Shown here: positions 52,372 to 61,226 of the stretch, in pieces
Position numbering within the stretch: the first letter of the stretch is position 1
How the letters are laid out: every line of letters starts with the position of its first letter
DNA from: an uncultured Flammeovirgaceae bacterium
GTDB lineage: Bacteria > Bacteroidota > Bacteroidia > Cytophagales > Cyclobacteriaceae
Assembly (NCBI GenBank): GCA_937883755.1
Contig: CAKZYA010000060.1
Location: forward strand, 62,001-126,000
Reading direction: 5' to 3'
DNA: 64,000 bases
Notes under the pieces: generated by a model
Databases searched by the model: none
Seen by the model: only the letters and a program-made list of their open reading frames with translations
What the model was told of the DNA's origin: nothing
Made by a program: the position numbers and the translations under genes

Positions 52372-53226
52372 ATGAAAAACGAGCACGAAATCAACCCTGC
52401 CTCCGGCTATTCCATGGCTGGATCCGCTCTAATAGTCGTATTTGTTATTTTCATTTCACTGATGATTAGTAGCATTGCCTGGATCGTTATTTTTGCTGTT
52501 CCAGTACTGTTATTATTACTGCGAGGCTTTATTATGATTCCGCCGAATGGTTCTTTAGTAATGACGTTGTTCGGGGAATACAAAGGAACCATAAAGAAAA
52601 ATGGCTTTTTTTGGACAAACCCTTTTTACAGCCGACAAAAAATCTCGCTACGAGCCCGCAACTTTGATAGCGAACGGGTGAAGGTGAACGATAAGCTGGG
52701 TAACCCAATCATGATTAGCGTAATTCTCGTCTGGAAAGTAGAAGATACCTATAAAGCTGCCTTTGATGTTAACGACTACGAAAATTTTGTAAAAGTACAG
52801 TCCGATGCGGCGGTTCGCAAACTGGCTAATTCCTACCCCTACGATAACTTTGACCATGAACACGAAATCACCTTAGTTTCAGGGGTGGATGAAGTGAATG
52901 AAGCGTTAGAAGGGCGATTAAGTGACCGCTTACAGATGGCAGGTATTAAAGTAATTGAAGCCCGAATTGGTTACCTGGCGTATTCATCCGAAATTGCCAG
53001 TGCCATGTTGCGTCGCCAGCAGGCTACCGCGATTGTAGCCGCTCGAGAGAAGATTGTAGAAGGGGCGGTGAGTATGGTAGAGATGGCATTGGAAGAACTG
53101 TCGAAAAAGGAGATTATAGAAATGGACGAAGAGAAGAAAGCCAGTATGGTAAGTAATCTCATGGTAGTACTCTGTTCCGATAAAGATGCTACTCCGGTAG
53201 TAAATACTGGAACATTACACCAGTAG
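52372..53226 (+). CDS. SPFH-domain (stomatin/prohibitin-like) membrane protein
   Basis: A 284-residue protein. Two membrane segments lie near the N-terminus (ALIVVFVIFISLMISS, AWIVIFAVPVLLLLLRG), then the SPFH domain begins at FIMIPPNGSLVMTLFGEYKGT. It carries the usual blocks NGFFWTNPFY, VKVNDKLGNPIMISVILVWKVED, VQSDAAVRKLANSYPY and the helical ATAIVAAREKIVEGAVSMVEMALEEL. SPFH proteins form large membrane-bound rings that organise microdomains or control proteases. The small ribbon-helix-helix gene follows after 47 nt, a neighbour pair common to this subgroup. Confidence 0.9.
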   Translation: MKNEHEINPASGYSMAGSALIVVFVIFISLMISSIAWIVIFAVPVLLLLLRGFIMIPPNGSLVMTLFGEYKGTIKKNGFFWTNPFYSRQKISLRARNFDSERVKVNDKLGNPIMISVILVWKVEDTYKAAFDVNDYENFVKVQSDAAVRKLANSYPYDNFDHEHEITLVSGVDEVNEALEGRLSDRLQMAGIKVIEARIGYLAYSSEIASAMLRRQQATAIVAAREKIVEGAVSMVEMALEELSKKEIIEMDEEKKASMVSNLMVVLCSDKDATPVVNTGTLHQ

Positions 53227-53273
53227 AGTACTTTAATCAATAGAGATAGTTTACAAGATGTTAGCGCAGTATT

Positions 53274-53468
53274 ATGCCGAACAAAAAAGCATTTGCCTTA
53301 CGAGTGAGTCCAGAAATGATGGAAGCCGTTGAAAAATGGGCGGCTGATGAGTTTAGAAGTACCAATGGGCAAATTGAGTGGATTATTGATCAGGCTCTAC
53401 AAAAAGCGGGACGGAAGAAGAAGGTAAAAGATGAAAAAAAAGACTCGGGAGGTAAAGCTGAGTCTTGA
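53274..53468 (+). CDS. Ribbon-helix-helix (Arc-like) DNA-binding protein
   Basis: A 64-residue protein: a short strand (KKAFALRVS), then PEMMEAVEKWAADEF and the second helix RSTNGQIEWIIDQALQKAG, the classic Arc/MetJ ribbon-helix-helix pattern. A highly basic tail (KKKVKDEKKDSGGKAES) follows. The gene is downstream of the SPFH gene and likely co-transcribed. It may repress this unit by binding the palindrome at 52337-52355; this is inference. Some annotate such partners as Arc-family DNA-binding proteins or as toxin-antitoxin-like, but there is no toxin here. Confidence 0.82.
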   Translation: MPNKKAFALRVSPEMMEAVEKWAADEFRSTNGQIEWIIDQALQKAGRKKKVKDEKKDSGGKAES

Positions 53469-53487
53469 TAGAGAGCTAGCAACGAGA

Positions 53488-53514
53488 CTGGTACGCGTTT
53501 TAAGCGCGCACCAG
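53488..53514. terminator. GC-rich hairpin between convergent genes
   Basis: A stem of CTGGT-x-CGCG against CGCG-x-ACCAG with one mismatch and a 7-nt loop, 19 nt after the RHH stop codon and 15 nt before the convergent lipoprotein gene ends. It is followed by AATCTGTTTTA, a weak T tract, and may serve both strands. Confidence 0.55.
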
Positions 53515-53529
53515 AATCTGTTTTAAAAA

Positions 53530-54702
53530 CTAAAACCAATCAGAAAATTCCTTCTCAGAAAGCTTAAAGAGCTGTAAGCGCGAGAACCTTCCGGCTAAGT
53601 AAGTTTCAGCGGCCACGACTAGTCCACCGTCTCCGGTCACGGTAAAGTCACCCAGCAAGTAGGGATTGGTCTGCCCTAAATAGTTGATACTCATTAACTC
53701 GCCTGATTCTTTGGCGTAAGCGTAGAAAACAAGTTGACGGCGCTTGGTTTGAGTTCCGTACAAAATAATATCTTGCCCAGCCTGAGTAATTTCCTTGATA
53801 ATTACTCGGGCGTTTTCATCAATCTCATTAAAGTCCACTGTTGGTAAGTCACTACCCACCGCAATGGTTTGTTCAGAAATGGCTGCATTCGATAATAATG
53901 CTCCTTGCCCAAACTTACTCTGCGCCAAAGCGTATTGCCCATTGGCAGTCGGGTGCAGGGCACTAATTACTGACTCGTCGCGGTAGCCGTGCAGTGTACC
54001 CGCGGCCTCGCCGTTGCTTTGGTTAGCAAATACTAGCGAAAATGAATAATTATAGAAGCCATTGAAATACACATAGTTACCACTAATTCCTACAAAGAAG
54101 GGGAGTGCTGAACCAACTCCCGCGACGTGGTCAATTACATACTCCTCTACATCTTCTTCCACTCCGTAAGATTCACTCCAGATTTCGGTAAAGGCATTAG
54201 TATAAGCATGTAAAGTGCTGCTTCGGCTCTCACGGTCGTAGCCTAGAAAAATCCAGCCATTGTCGGCAGTACGATGAACGGCTAGCGGATAGCGAACATT
54301 AGAAATTGTGTTGATCTGACTAATCGTCCCAGTAGTTGGGTTCACACTATGTACTTCTAAACTCTGTGATAGCTCATTCATGCCAAACATAATGAATCCC
54401 GAATCCTGAGCGAAGAGGTGGGGTAGTGGACTCACCAATGGCTCTTCTAGCGCCATTTCCCACTGACTTATCCCTTCATCATCTGACTTAAACAAATGGA
54501 CTTTCCACTGCTCGGTTTTAGAGAGGGTGAGGTAGCCACTGTCCGAAGTTTGTACAATAGCCAGCGGCTCGTAGCCACCAGAAAACTGCTGGGTCTCGTA
54601 GATACGAGTAAAGCTATTTCGTGGTTCAATTAGTTCTTCATCTGAACTACAACCATAAGTCAGCGAAATTATTACCAGCTTGATTATCAAATACTTTTTC
54701 AT
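53530..54702 (-). CDS. Lipoprotein with propeller-like repeats, unknown function
   Basis: A 390-residue lipoprotein (MKKYLIIKLVIISLTYGC). The mature part contains repeated strands with Asp/Gly turns typical of a beta-propeller: QTSDSGYLTLSKTEQW, FAQDSGFIMFGMNEL, RTADNGWIFLGYDRE, HPTANGQYALAQSKFG and VTGDGGLVVAAETYLAG. I do not recognise an established family; similar proteins are often called T9SS-associated or hypothetical. It lies downstream of the OMP gene on the same strand, with the repeat hairpin at 54730-54772 between them. Confidence 0.75.
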   Translation of the reverse strand: MKKYLIIKLVIISLTYGCSSDEELIEPRNSFTRIYETQQFSGGYEPLAIVQTSDSGYLTLSKTEQWKVHLFKSDDEGISQWEMALEEPLVSPLPHLFAQDSGFIMFGMNELSQSLEVHSVNPTTGTISQINTISNVRYPLAVHRTADNGWIFLGYDRESRSSTLHAYTNAFTEIWSESYGVEEDVEEYVIDHVAGVGSALPFFVGISGNYVYFNGFYNYSFSLVFANQSNGEAAGTLHGYRDESVISALHPTANGQYALAQSKFGQGALLSNAAISEQTIAVGSDLPTVDFNEIDENARVIIKEITQAGQDIILYGTQTKRRQLVFYAYAKESGELMSINYLGQTNPYLLGDFTVTGDGGLVVAAETYLAGRFSRLQLFKLSEKEFSDWF

Positions 54703-54712
54703 AACAAATAAT

Positions 54713-54775
54713 AATGAATGAGTAATGAATAATGATAGATGATTAATGAGTTTTATTAGTCATCTATCATTAGAA
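54713..54775. repeat. Intergenic inverted repeat of ATGAATAA-type words, copy 4 (hairpin)
   Basis: An 18-bp stem (54730-54747 with 54755-54772, one G-T pair) around a 7-nt loop. It lies between the OMP gene and the lipoprotein gene, both on the minus strand, and so sits inside a possible transcript. Of the four copies it folds best. Confidence 0.7.
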
Positions 54776-55639
54776 TTACATAATTACTGGTGAGAAACTT
54801 TTGGTCAGATACTTCATTGGGAATACTAGTTGGAACGTGATTTCTCGACCGGATAAACGAATATCATCTAGGGCGTTACCTAATCCCTGGAAGTTACGGG
54901 TAGCTGAAAAGCGAGTCTGGTCGTTGACAATGGAGTTGAATCCGTAGTAGTAGTTTAGTTCTATACCCGCCATAAAGCCGGTAAAATGATAGAAAATTCC
55001 TCCTCCGGCTTTGGCAGCCCATTGACCGTTGTTAAATAAGGTAGTCGCAGTGGTTGATTGGGTATCGCTTTGTAGCGAAATAGGCGAACCTGAAGTAAAG
55101 TCAGTACCCGAAGAAGTCAGTTCTTTGGTAGCGTCAACCCGCATTTGGTACTGAATTCCAGCCTGTACGAAGGGTTTCCATCGTCTAGGTAGAAAAACGT
55201 AGCGGGCAGTGAGTGGTAATTGTAAATAGTGCAACGTGTACTGATGACTGTAATCTATTTCGTAGGAGTTATTTTCATTATCAATGTCATCCCAGGCGTA
55301 TTCAGTGCGATAACCCCAGCGCTGTTGAGCGTAAGAAGGGTTGAGTACAATCTGAAGGAACTTAGCCGGGGAGAAAATAGTGATGAGCCCCAGATGATAG
55401 CCTATGGGCTGCTCTGAAGAAGAGTAGTCTTTGGTTTCCAGTTCATCGCCTCCCCAGTAATCTATCTCAGAAAAACTTTCCTGTACTTTAGGTTGAAACT
55501 GATTGATTCCACCAGAAATTCCAACGTACCACTGCGAGGAAGTAAATCCGCCCCCGCCCGGTCGGCGTTTAGAGCCTTGAGCTAATGCCTCTAATGAGAA
55601 GCAAATAATTAGTGAGAGTATCCAGCAATATTTTACCAT
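54776..55639 (-). CDS. Outer-membrane beta-barrel protein (PorT-like)
   Basis: A 287-residue protein with a signal peptide (MVKYCWILSLIICFSLEALAQ). The mature part begins with a Gly-rich segment (KRRPGGGGFTSSQWYVGISGGINQFQP) and then alternates strands rich in Tyr/Trp/Gly (YHLGLITIFSPAKFLQIVLNPSYAQQRW, YTLHYLQLPLTARYVFLPRRWKPFVQAGIQYQM, GGGIFYHFTGFMAGIELNYYYGFN) and ends in a C-terminal strand pattern. This is the porin family often called PorT-like or outer membrane beta-barrel. Function unknown. Confidence 0.85.
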   Translation of the reverse strand: MVKYCWILSLIICFSLEALAQGSKRRPGGGGFTSSQWYVGISGGINQFQPKVQESFSEIDYWGGDELETKDYSSSEQPIGYHLGLITIFSPAKFLQIVLNPSYAQQRWGYRTEYAWDDIDNENNSYEIDYSHQYTLHYLQLPLTARYVFLPRRWKPFVQAGIQYQMRVDATKELTSSGTDFTSGSPISLQSDTQSTTATTLFNNGQWAAKAGGGIFYHFTGFMAGIELNYYYGFNSIVNDQTRFSATRNFQGLGNALDDIRLSGREITFQLVFPMKYLTKSFSPVIM

Positions 55640-55723
55640 GGCTTATACTATTTGCCAAAATTATCGCAGGGATTATGCCAATTATATAATTATTAATGGA
55701 TATGTAATAAATATTCTTATGTA

Positions 55724-55783
55724 AAATATTTTGCTGATATGATAATGGGGTCTTACGCCCATTATCATATCAGCAAAATATTT
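55724..55783. terminator. 26-bp perfect inverted repeat at the end of mcrC
   Basis: Left arm 55724-55749, loop GTCTTACG (55750-55757), right arm 55758-55783; all 26 pairs are Watson-Crick. The right arm includes the last five sense codons and stop codon of mcrC. As RNA from mcrC it would make a very stable stem, followed by TTTACATAAG and not a long U run. It may end transcription or protect the mRNA end; it could also be the trace of a mobile element. Confidence 0.6.
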
Positions 55784-56961
55784 AGCAATTGGGACTCAAT
55801 ATTTTCTAAAATTGATAAAAACTGAATCTCTCCGGTAGCGGAATTAGTAGAAATGAGGTTGAATGAAGTTTGGCTAGGGGATAGGTTACTAGCCTGCGGG
55901 TAGAGCAAAATACCTCGGCTTGCTTCAAAAACTTGCGTATAGGCAAACACCTGGCGTAAGTCCTCATCATTTGGCTCCGGGTAAGCAAGCACTTTCCATT
56001 TAGTATCAATCACCACCCGCTGATTATCTCCAAAGTCCACTAAAAAGTCGGGGCGTAGATTTTTGCTTCGCCAGAATGTTCGTTGGGGTTGGTAGTGCAG
56101 TTTGAAATGATGTTTATTACTCAGCTTTTTGAGATGATAGTACACCAGTAGCTCAAATACCCGGCTCATATCAAACAGTAGCGAAAAGCCAAAATCTTGT
56201 CCAGCAAAAGTTCCTCCCAAGTATCCACCGCAAATCAAATTAGCTAACCGCAGAGCTAATTGGTAGTGCTGGGTCACACGATTTAGTGAGATGTGAGGTT
56301 CTGGGGTATCTAATGAAATATCAGTCACCGAGCGGAAATAGCGCAGTAAGTCATTGGTTTTGGTTGGATAGAGACCTGATTGGGCAACAATTCGCAGAGC
56401 CTGCTTAATGTGTTGATTGAGTAGATGGTCTTTTACGTGATTTTGGGATTGTACATAAAACCGATGCTTCTGCACCAGATTGGTACGAATCTGTTCGGTG
56501 AGTAGTAGTTTGCCTCGCAAATAATATTGTTGACTCTGCTGACTTTGGTATTGGCGGGAGAGTCCTCGTTGCGTAATACGACTTACCTCACTGATAAAAG
56601 CACGTTGCAACGTGTCGTTTAGCTCGCCGGGCTGCATCAAAAGCTGAGGATTGAGATTACCTAGCTGAGGTAAGAAGTCAAACTGCTGAAGCAATTGTGT
56701 CCAATGAACTCGCGTTTGGACAATATCACTGGAACGGTCAATTTTGGGCAGAATCTCAATAATTACCTCTGGCAACTCTACTAATCCTACGTAGTTGCCC
56801 CAGCGCACCGACTGATATTCCAAACGATACATTCCTGCCGGAAGCCTGTTTCTTAGCTGGGCTAGTTGCCGGAGGTGCTTTTCGGTGAAAAAAAATCCAT
56901 TTTGTTGCTGACCAACTGATAAAGTGGCTTGTTCGTATACTGAGAAGACAGGTTTACTCAT
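55765..56961 (-). CDS. mcrC: McrC, nuclease subunit of a McrBC-type restriction system
   Basis: A 398-residue partner of McrB. The N-terminal part has RLEYQSVRWGNYVGLVELPEVIIEILPKID, the typical McrC segment (NYVGVI...EILPKI) that contacts the McrB ring. The C-terminal nuclease domain shows a PD-(D/E)xK motif: RPDFLVDF with D305, then VIDTKWK with D319-T-K321, preceded by TFAGQDFGFSLLFDMSRVFELLVYYHL. The catalytic residues are intact. The start ATG lies in the end of mcrB (8-nt overlap, ATGAGTAA), so translation is coupled. Together they should cut DNA with modified cytosine or other marks; the trigger is unknown because McrB lacks the recognition domain. Confidence 0.92.
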   Translation of the reverse strand: MSKPVFSVYEQATLSVGQQQNGFFFTEKHLRQLAQLRNRLPAGMYRLEYQSVRWGNYVGLVELPEVIIEILPKIDRSSDIVQTRVHWTQLLQQFDFLPQLGNLNPQLLMQPGELNDTLQRAFISEVSRITQRGLSRQYQSQQSQQYYLRGKLLLTEQIRTNLVQKHRFYVQSQNHVKDHLLNQHIKQALRIVAQSGLYPTKTNDLLRYFRSVTDISLDTPEPHISLNRVTQHYQLALRLANLICGGYLGGTFAGQDFGFSLLFDMSRVFELLVYYHLKKLSNKHHFKLHYQPQRTFWRSKNLRPDFLVDFGDNQRVVIDTKWKVLAYPEPNDEDLRQVFAYTQVFEASRGILLYPQASNLSPSQTSFNLISTNSATGEIQFLSILENIESQLLNILLI

Positions 56962-58537
56962 GCTGGTAAATCCGCTGAACAGCCACTAAAAACTCTGCAT
57001 CGCTCAACTTACGCCACCGATATCGTTTTTCAGGCAGACTAAAAACGGAGGTCTCCCTCATTGGAAGGTGCTCTCCTGAAAGTTCTTCTACAAATGAATT
57101 TCCTAGTATAGCGATCCGCTTCTCCCAATCGTCAAAAAAGTATTCTTCCAGCAACGGAATAATGCGTTGGTACATCGCTTGCCGTAAGGTATCCAGAGGA
57201 TTATTAGCATCCAGAACCGGAAGAAAATAAGCATGTCCGATTTCATAATCTTCTCCCCGAAGCCAAAGTAAACGTTCGTTCATTGCCTGAAGCAGTTTAT
57301 CCAGATAGATTTTCTGCGAATAATTAGCGTTTGGTTCAGCTACCTGAGCCAAATTATCTTTACTAGTATTTTCTGAGCTTTCCACAGAAATAGTTACCGA
57401 TGGTTGTAGAAGATCAGTGTTAGAGCGAATGGCTTGAAAAGTAAATCGGCGGCGAAAAGCTAAGTCGAGTGTGTCTACGCTTTGGTCGGCGGTATTCATC
57501 GTACCGATGAGAAACAAATTAGGCGGCACTCGAAAGGTTTCGCGAGAGTAGGGGAGAAGGGTTTGTAGAGCTTCAGTCTTTCCGGCTCGTTTGTCTTCTT
57601 CAATCAGTGAGATCAGTTCACCAAAAATACTAGCCGGATTACCCCGATTAATCTCGTCAATAATAATCACAAAATTTCCCGCTTGCTGATAATCTGTAGG
57701 GGAAAGCTGACCATAATCCAGTTGCTGAACGGCTTGCTTCATCTGCTGATATTGCACTGCTGAAACTGAATTTCCTGATAGTTGGTGATTACTCAATAAG
57801 GAATTATAAATCCGGTAACGAGTCGCTTCAAAGGCTTTTAGGCGATGAAAAGCTGCCCACATTACGGAAGTATTTCCTTTACCAACATCACTAAGCTGGT
57901 TGATCGCCTCAATATCTAAAAATGTCCCGTACATTTTGGCTAAACTCTGCTTAGTGACTGAGTACGTCTTCCCCCCGGCGGATGTCTGAAATGCTAGCGT
58001 ATTATTTTGATTGATATTGACTAGTTGGTAAGATTTACCCGTTCGGGTCTCAAACGTAATTTCTTCCGAACCCTCCTGCATCACCCGCTTAAGGTAGTCT
58101 ACAAACTCAAAGTACAGCGCGTCAAACGGACGCAGAGACAGGGAGCTTTCACTCGATTTCTGGGATTGATTGGATAGAGCATCCAAGGCACGTTGCTGCT
58201 GAGCCAAATGTAAGGCGTAAGCAGCATTATAGCTCATCTGTTTAAAGACTCCATCCACAACATCGTAGTACAAATCATTTCGTTCATTTTTAAACGGCTT
58301 AATGCCTTCCACAAAATCTTCGTACGCGAAGGATGGGTGAAAGGTCAGTACTGCAATGCGCCCCTGCTGCTGATACTCATTAAACTGAGCTTTTAGTTTA
58401 CTTCTTTGATCCGTTGGATATTGCTTTTGAAGCTCAGAATCAGATAAGTTCTCAATAAGTTGAACAGCTCTTCGAGACGTTAGGTAGGTCTTTCCGGTGC
58501 CCGGTGGACCGTAAAAAATAGTGTTTAAAGTAGGCAT
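56954..58537 (-). CDS. mcrB: McrB-type AAA+ GTPase without N-terminal recognition domain
   Basis: A 527-residue translocase. The Walker A (GPPGTGKT) is at residues 10-17, so no DNA-recognition domain precedes the motor, unlike E. coli McrB. Walker B is FVIIIDEINRGNPASIFGELISLIEEDKR (from 289), the McrB signature is GTMNTADQSVDTLDLAFRRRF (345-365) where others have NTADRS. Between residues about 130 and 250 there is an inserted module (PFDALYFEFVDYLKRVMQEGSEEITFETRTGKSYQLV, then SVTKQSLAKMYGTF), which may provide target recognition. The sequence is intact. mcrC overlaps its end. Confidence 0.9.
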   Translation of the reverse strand: MPTLNTIFYGPPGTGKTYLTSRRAVQLIENLSDSELQKQYPTDQRSKLKAQFNEYQQQGRIAVLTFHPSFAYEDFVEGIKPFKNERNDLYYDVVDGVFKQMSYNAAYALHLAQQQRALDALSNQSQKSSESSLSLRPFDALYFEFVDYLKRVMQEGSEEITFETRTGKSYQLVNINQNNTLAFQTSAGGKTYSVTKQSLAKMYGTFLDIEAINQLSDVGKGNTSVMWAAFHRLKAFEATRYRIYNSLLSNHQLSGNSVSAVQYQQMKQAVQQLDYGQLSPTDYQQAGNFVIIIDEINRGNPASIFGELISLIEEDKRAGKTEALQTLLPYSRETFRVPPNLFLIGTMNTADQSVDTLDLAFRRRFTFQAIRSNTDLLQPSVTISVESSENTSKDNLAQVAEPNANYSQKIYLDKLLQAMNERLLWLRGEDYEIGHAYFLPVLDANNPLDTLRQAMYQRIIPLLEEYFFDDWEKRIAILGNSFVEELSGEHLPMRETSVFSLPEKRYRWRKLSDAEFLVAVQRIYQHE

Positions 58538-58550
58538 TAAATGCTTAAAG

Positions 58551-58585
58551 TTTCAGTACTAGTAAAAGTAGATAAAATACTGAAA
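58551..58585. promoter_or_regulatory. Inverted repeat TTTCAGTA-N19-TACTGAAA upstream of mcrB
   Basis: An 8-bp perfect inverted repeat, 14 nt before the mcrB start codon (on the minus strand). It could be an operator or two half-sites of a dimer. Only suggestive. Confidence 0.3.
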
Positions 58586-58633
58586 ATCAGAATTATAAAT
58601 ATAAACTATTAAATATTTTGACTAGCCTTAATC

Positions 58634-59320
58634 TTAGGGTTGCAACGGACGCACCTCCATATCTACGTAGTGATAATTGGGGTGAGCTTTCAGTGCGTGT
58701 ACTACCGAAGACGCAATATCTTCCGGACGCATTTTATTGGTTTTAGACGGAGGTGAACCCATTTCTTTAGAAAAATTAGAGTGAACCGAACCGGGTGAGA
58801 GGCAGGTGACTTTAATACCATCGTAGCGAAGTTCGGCGTGGAGCGCGTGAGAAATACCGTGTACGGCATGTTTGGTGCCACAGTACGCCACCATTCCGGC
58901 AATACCAGTGGTACCTGCTCCCGAAGAAATATTAATAATGTGCCCTTGCTTCATTTGTTTCATCATCGGAATTACGTGTCTAGTCACATAAAAAAGTCCG
59001 TGCACATTTACATTGAACAACCGCTGCCATTCTGAGGGCTCCATCTCCTCAGTAGCCCCTTTATATCCAATGCCTGCGTTATTGATGAGTATTGCAATCG
59101 GATTACCCACTAGCCTAGTAGTTTCTTCAAAAGCTCGATTTACCTCATCAGCATCAGCAATATCAACTTGTACTGAGTGAAAGTGCGCGTGCTCAAAATC
59201 TGGTTTAGTTCGATTCCATCCAACCACAGTAATACCCTCTTCCAAAAGAGCTTCGGTGATGGCTTTGCCAATGCCTCGGCTGCTGCCGGTGACGATTGCA
59301 TTTTTGTTGAGTAAATCCAT
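58634..59320 (-). CDS. Short-chain dehydrogenase/reductase (SDR)
   Basis: A 228-residue classical SDR. The cofactor loop is NAIVTGSSRGIGKAI at the N-terminus, then LINNAGIGYKG, the Ser in GHIINISSGAGTTGIAG, and YCGTKHAVHG as the YxxxK motif (Tyr and Lys), then LSPGSVHSNF. The C-terminus is short, in line with small SDRs. It may reduce a ketone with NAD(P)H; the substrate is not visible. Between this gene and the divergent ggt gene is an imperfect inverted repeat. Confidence 0.9.
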   Translation of the reverse strand: MDLLNKNAIVTGSSRGIGKAITEALLEEGITVVGWNRTKPDFEHAHFHSVQVDIADADEVNRAFEETTRLVGNPIAILINNAGIGYKGATEEMEPSEWQRLFNVNVHGLFYVTRHVIPMMKQMKQGHIINISSGAGTTGIAGMVAYCGTKHAVHGISHALHAELRYDGIKVTCLSPGSVHSNFSKEMGSPPSKTNKMRPEDIASSVVHALKAHPNYHYVDMEVRPLQP

Positions 59321-59351
59321 ACTATTATTTTTGAGTTGTTTGAGAGACTAA

Positions 59352-59383
59352 TCTAACGCTATTTATTTGGCAAAATAGTTAGA
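59352..59383. promoter_or_regulatory. Imperfect inverted repeat between divergent SDR and ggt genes
   Basis: Arms TCTAA (59352-59356) with TTAGA (59379-59383) and CTATTT (59359-59364) with AAATAG (59373-59378), a 2-nt bulge on one side and an 8-nt loop. It lies 32 nt from the SDR start codon. Possible operator. Confidence 0.3.
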
Positions 59384-59507
59384 CTATCAATACGAATCTA
59401 TTTCTTTATTACCGTAAACTAATATTCAACAACTATGTCGTAGATTTGCAAAGCCTCAGTTTTAGACCCATATTCGGGACTTATTTGAAATTGCATAATA
59501 AAACTAC

Positions 59508-61226
59508 ATGAAAACCTACCTTAGCACTACTTTTCTTTTGTTTTTAGCCCTGCTACTTGCTCGATGTACTACTACCCCGGTTAGCGAGGAAGTTGCGGTA
59601 GTCCCACCTACCGGGGTTATTGCCGATGAAGCTATGGTCGTAAGTGCCCATCCATTGGCTTCAGAAGTAGGAGCCGAAATACTTAAACAAGGTGGGAATG
59701 CCGTCGATGCCGCAATTGCGGTACAATTTGCTTTAGCGGTAGTATATCCCGCCGCTGGGAATATTGGTGGAGGAGGTTTCATGGTGATTCGCGAAGCTGA
59801 GGGGTTAACCAATACCTTGGATTATCGGGAAAAAGCACCACTAGCAGCTACTCGCGATATGTACCTGGACGAAAACGATGAAGTAATCAAAGGGGCTAGC
59901 CGATTGGGACATCTAGCTTCGGGAGTACCCGGTTCAGTTGATGGCATGGTGAAGGCACATGAGCGCTACGGCAGCTTACCTTGGGAAACATTAGTGCAAC
60001 CATCGGTTGATTTAGCTGCCGATGGCTTCGTTTTAACCGAACGTGAAGCTAGAGGACTTAATCGCAGTAAGGAAGTATTTCAGGAAGCCAATACCCAAAA
60101 CCCTGAATTCTTGCTAAATGAATCTGAGTGGCAAGCTGGAGATACTATCTATATGCCCGAATTAGCGGCTACGATGGAACGTGTTCGTGATGAAGGTCGG
60201 GCTGGTTTTTACGAAGGTGAAACGGCTGAACTGCTGGTAGCTGAGATGGAACGAGGTGGTGGAATTATGACCATGGATGATCTAGCTCAGTACGAATCCA
60301 AGTTTCGGGAGCCTATTGTGACCGAATACGACGGTATGCGATTTATTTCTATGCCTCCTCCCTCGAGCGGGGGAATTGCCCTGGCCCAATTACTCCAGAG
60401 CATTGAAGATTTTCCTTTGGATGAAATGGGACATAACTCAGCCGCTACAGCTCACGCAATGGCAGAAGCCGAACGCCGGGTGTATGCTGATCGGGCCACT
60501 TACCTGGGCGATGCTGATTTTTATCCCGTTCCCGTCTTTGAGTTGCTTGACCCGGAGTACAACCAAGCCCGGATGGGGAATTTTGACGAGGCCACCGCAA
60601 CTCCGAGTGCCATGATTTCAGAGGGTAATCCCGCTCCAGCAGAAGCAATGGAAACTACCCATTTTTCAATCATAGATAAGGATCGTAATGCAGTTTCAGT
60701 AACCACCACGCTCAACGGTGGCTATGGCTCTAAAGTAGTCGTGGGTGGTGCTGGTTTTCTATTAAATAATGAGATGGATGATTTTAGCATTAAGCCGGGT
60801 TTTCCCAATATGTTTGGGTTAGTAGGTGGTGAGGCCAATGCCATTCAACCCGAGAAGCGGATGCTCAGCTCCATGACTCCTACAATTGTGGAAAAGAATG
60901 ACAGCCTCTACATGGTTGTCGGTACACCCGGTGGCTCTACCATTATCACCTCAGTGTATCAAACCATTTTGAATGTAGTAGAGCATGGTATGGGAATGCA
61001 AGAGGCAGTCACTGCTGGACGATTTCACCATCAATGGAAACCTGATACTATTTTTGCCGAGCCTACTGCATTCAGTATTGATGTTGCCCAGAAACTGAAA
61101 GATATGGGGCATCACATTGTAGAACGAAGCAGTATTGGTCGGGTAGATGCCATTTTAGTACTATCGGACGGAAAGCTAGAAGGCGGAGCCGACCCTCGAG
61201 GCGATGATACGGCGGTGGGTTACTAA
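59508..61226 (+). CDS. ggt: Gamma-glutamyltransferase (lipoprotein-like)
   Basis: A 572-residue precursor that splits glutathione and other gamma-glutamyl compounds. A lipoprotein-like signal ([20 protein letters not shown]) places it in the envelope. Blocks of the large subunit: [50 protein letters not shown]. The self-cleavage site is before Thr383 in [13 protein letters not shown], so the small subunit begins with the catalytic Thr. The substrate-binding [24 protein letters not shown] and [24 protein letters not shown] are present. The organism also encodes BshB1 nearby, so low-molecular-weight thiols may be a common substrate. Confidence 0.94.
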   Translation: MKTYLSTTFLLFLALLLARCTTTPVSEEVAVVPPTGVIADEAMVVSAHPLASEVGAEILKQGGNAVDAAIAVQFALAVVYPAAGNIGGGGFMVIREAEGLTNTLDYREKAPLAATRDMYLDENDEVIKGASRLGHLASGVPGSVDGMVKAHERYGSLPWETLVQPSVDLAADGFVLTEREARGLNRSKEVFQEANTQNPEFLLNESEWQAGDTIYMPELAATMERVRDEGRAGFYEGETAELLVAEMERGGGIMTMDDLAQYESKFREPIVTEYDGMRFISMPPPSSGGIALAQLLQSIEDFPLDEMGHNSAATAHAMAEAERRVYADRATYLGDADFYPVPVFELLDPEYNQARMGNFDEATATPSAMISEGNPAPAEAMETTHFSIIDKDRNAVSVTTTLNGGYGSKVVVGGAGFLLNNEMDDFSIKPGFPNMFGLVGGEANAIQPEKRMLSSMTPTIVEKNDSLYMVVGTPGGSTIITSVYQTILNVVEHGMGMQEAVTAGRFHHQWKPDTIFAEPTAFSIDVAQKLKDMGHHIVERSSIGRVDAILVLSDGKLEGGADPRGDDTAVGY

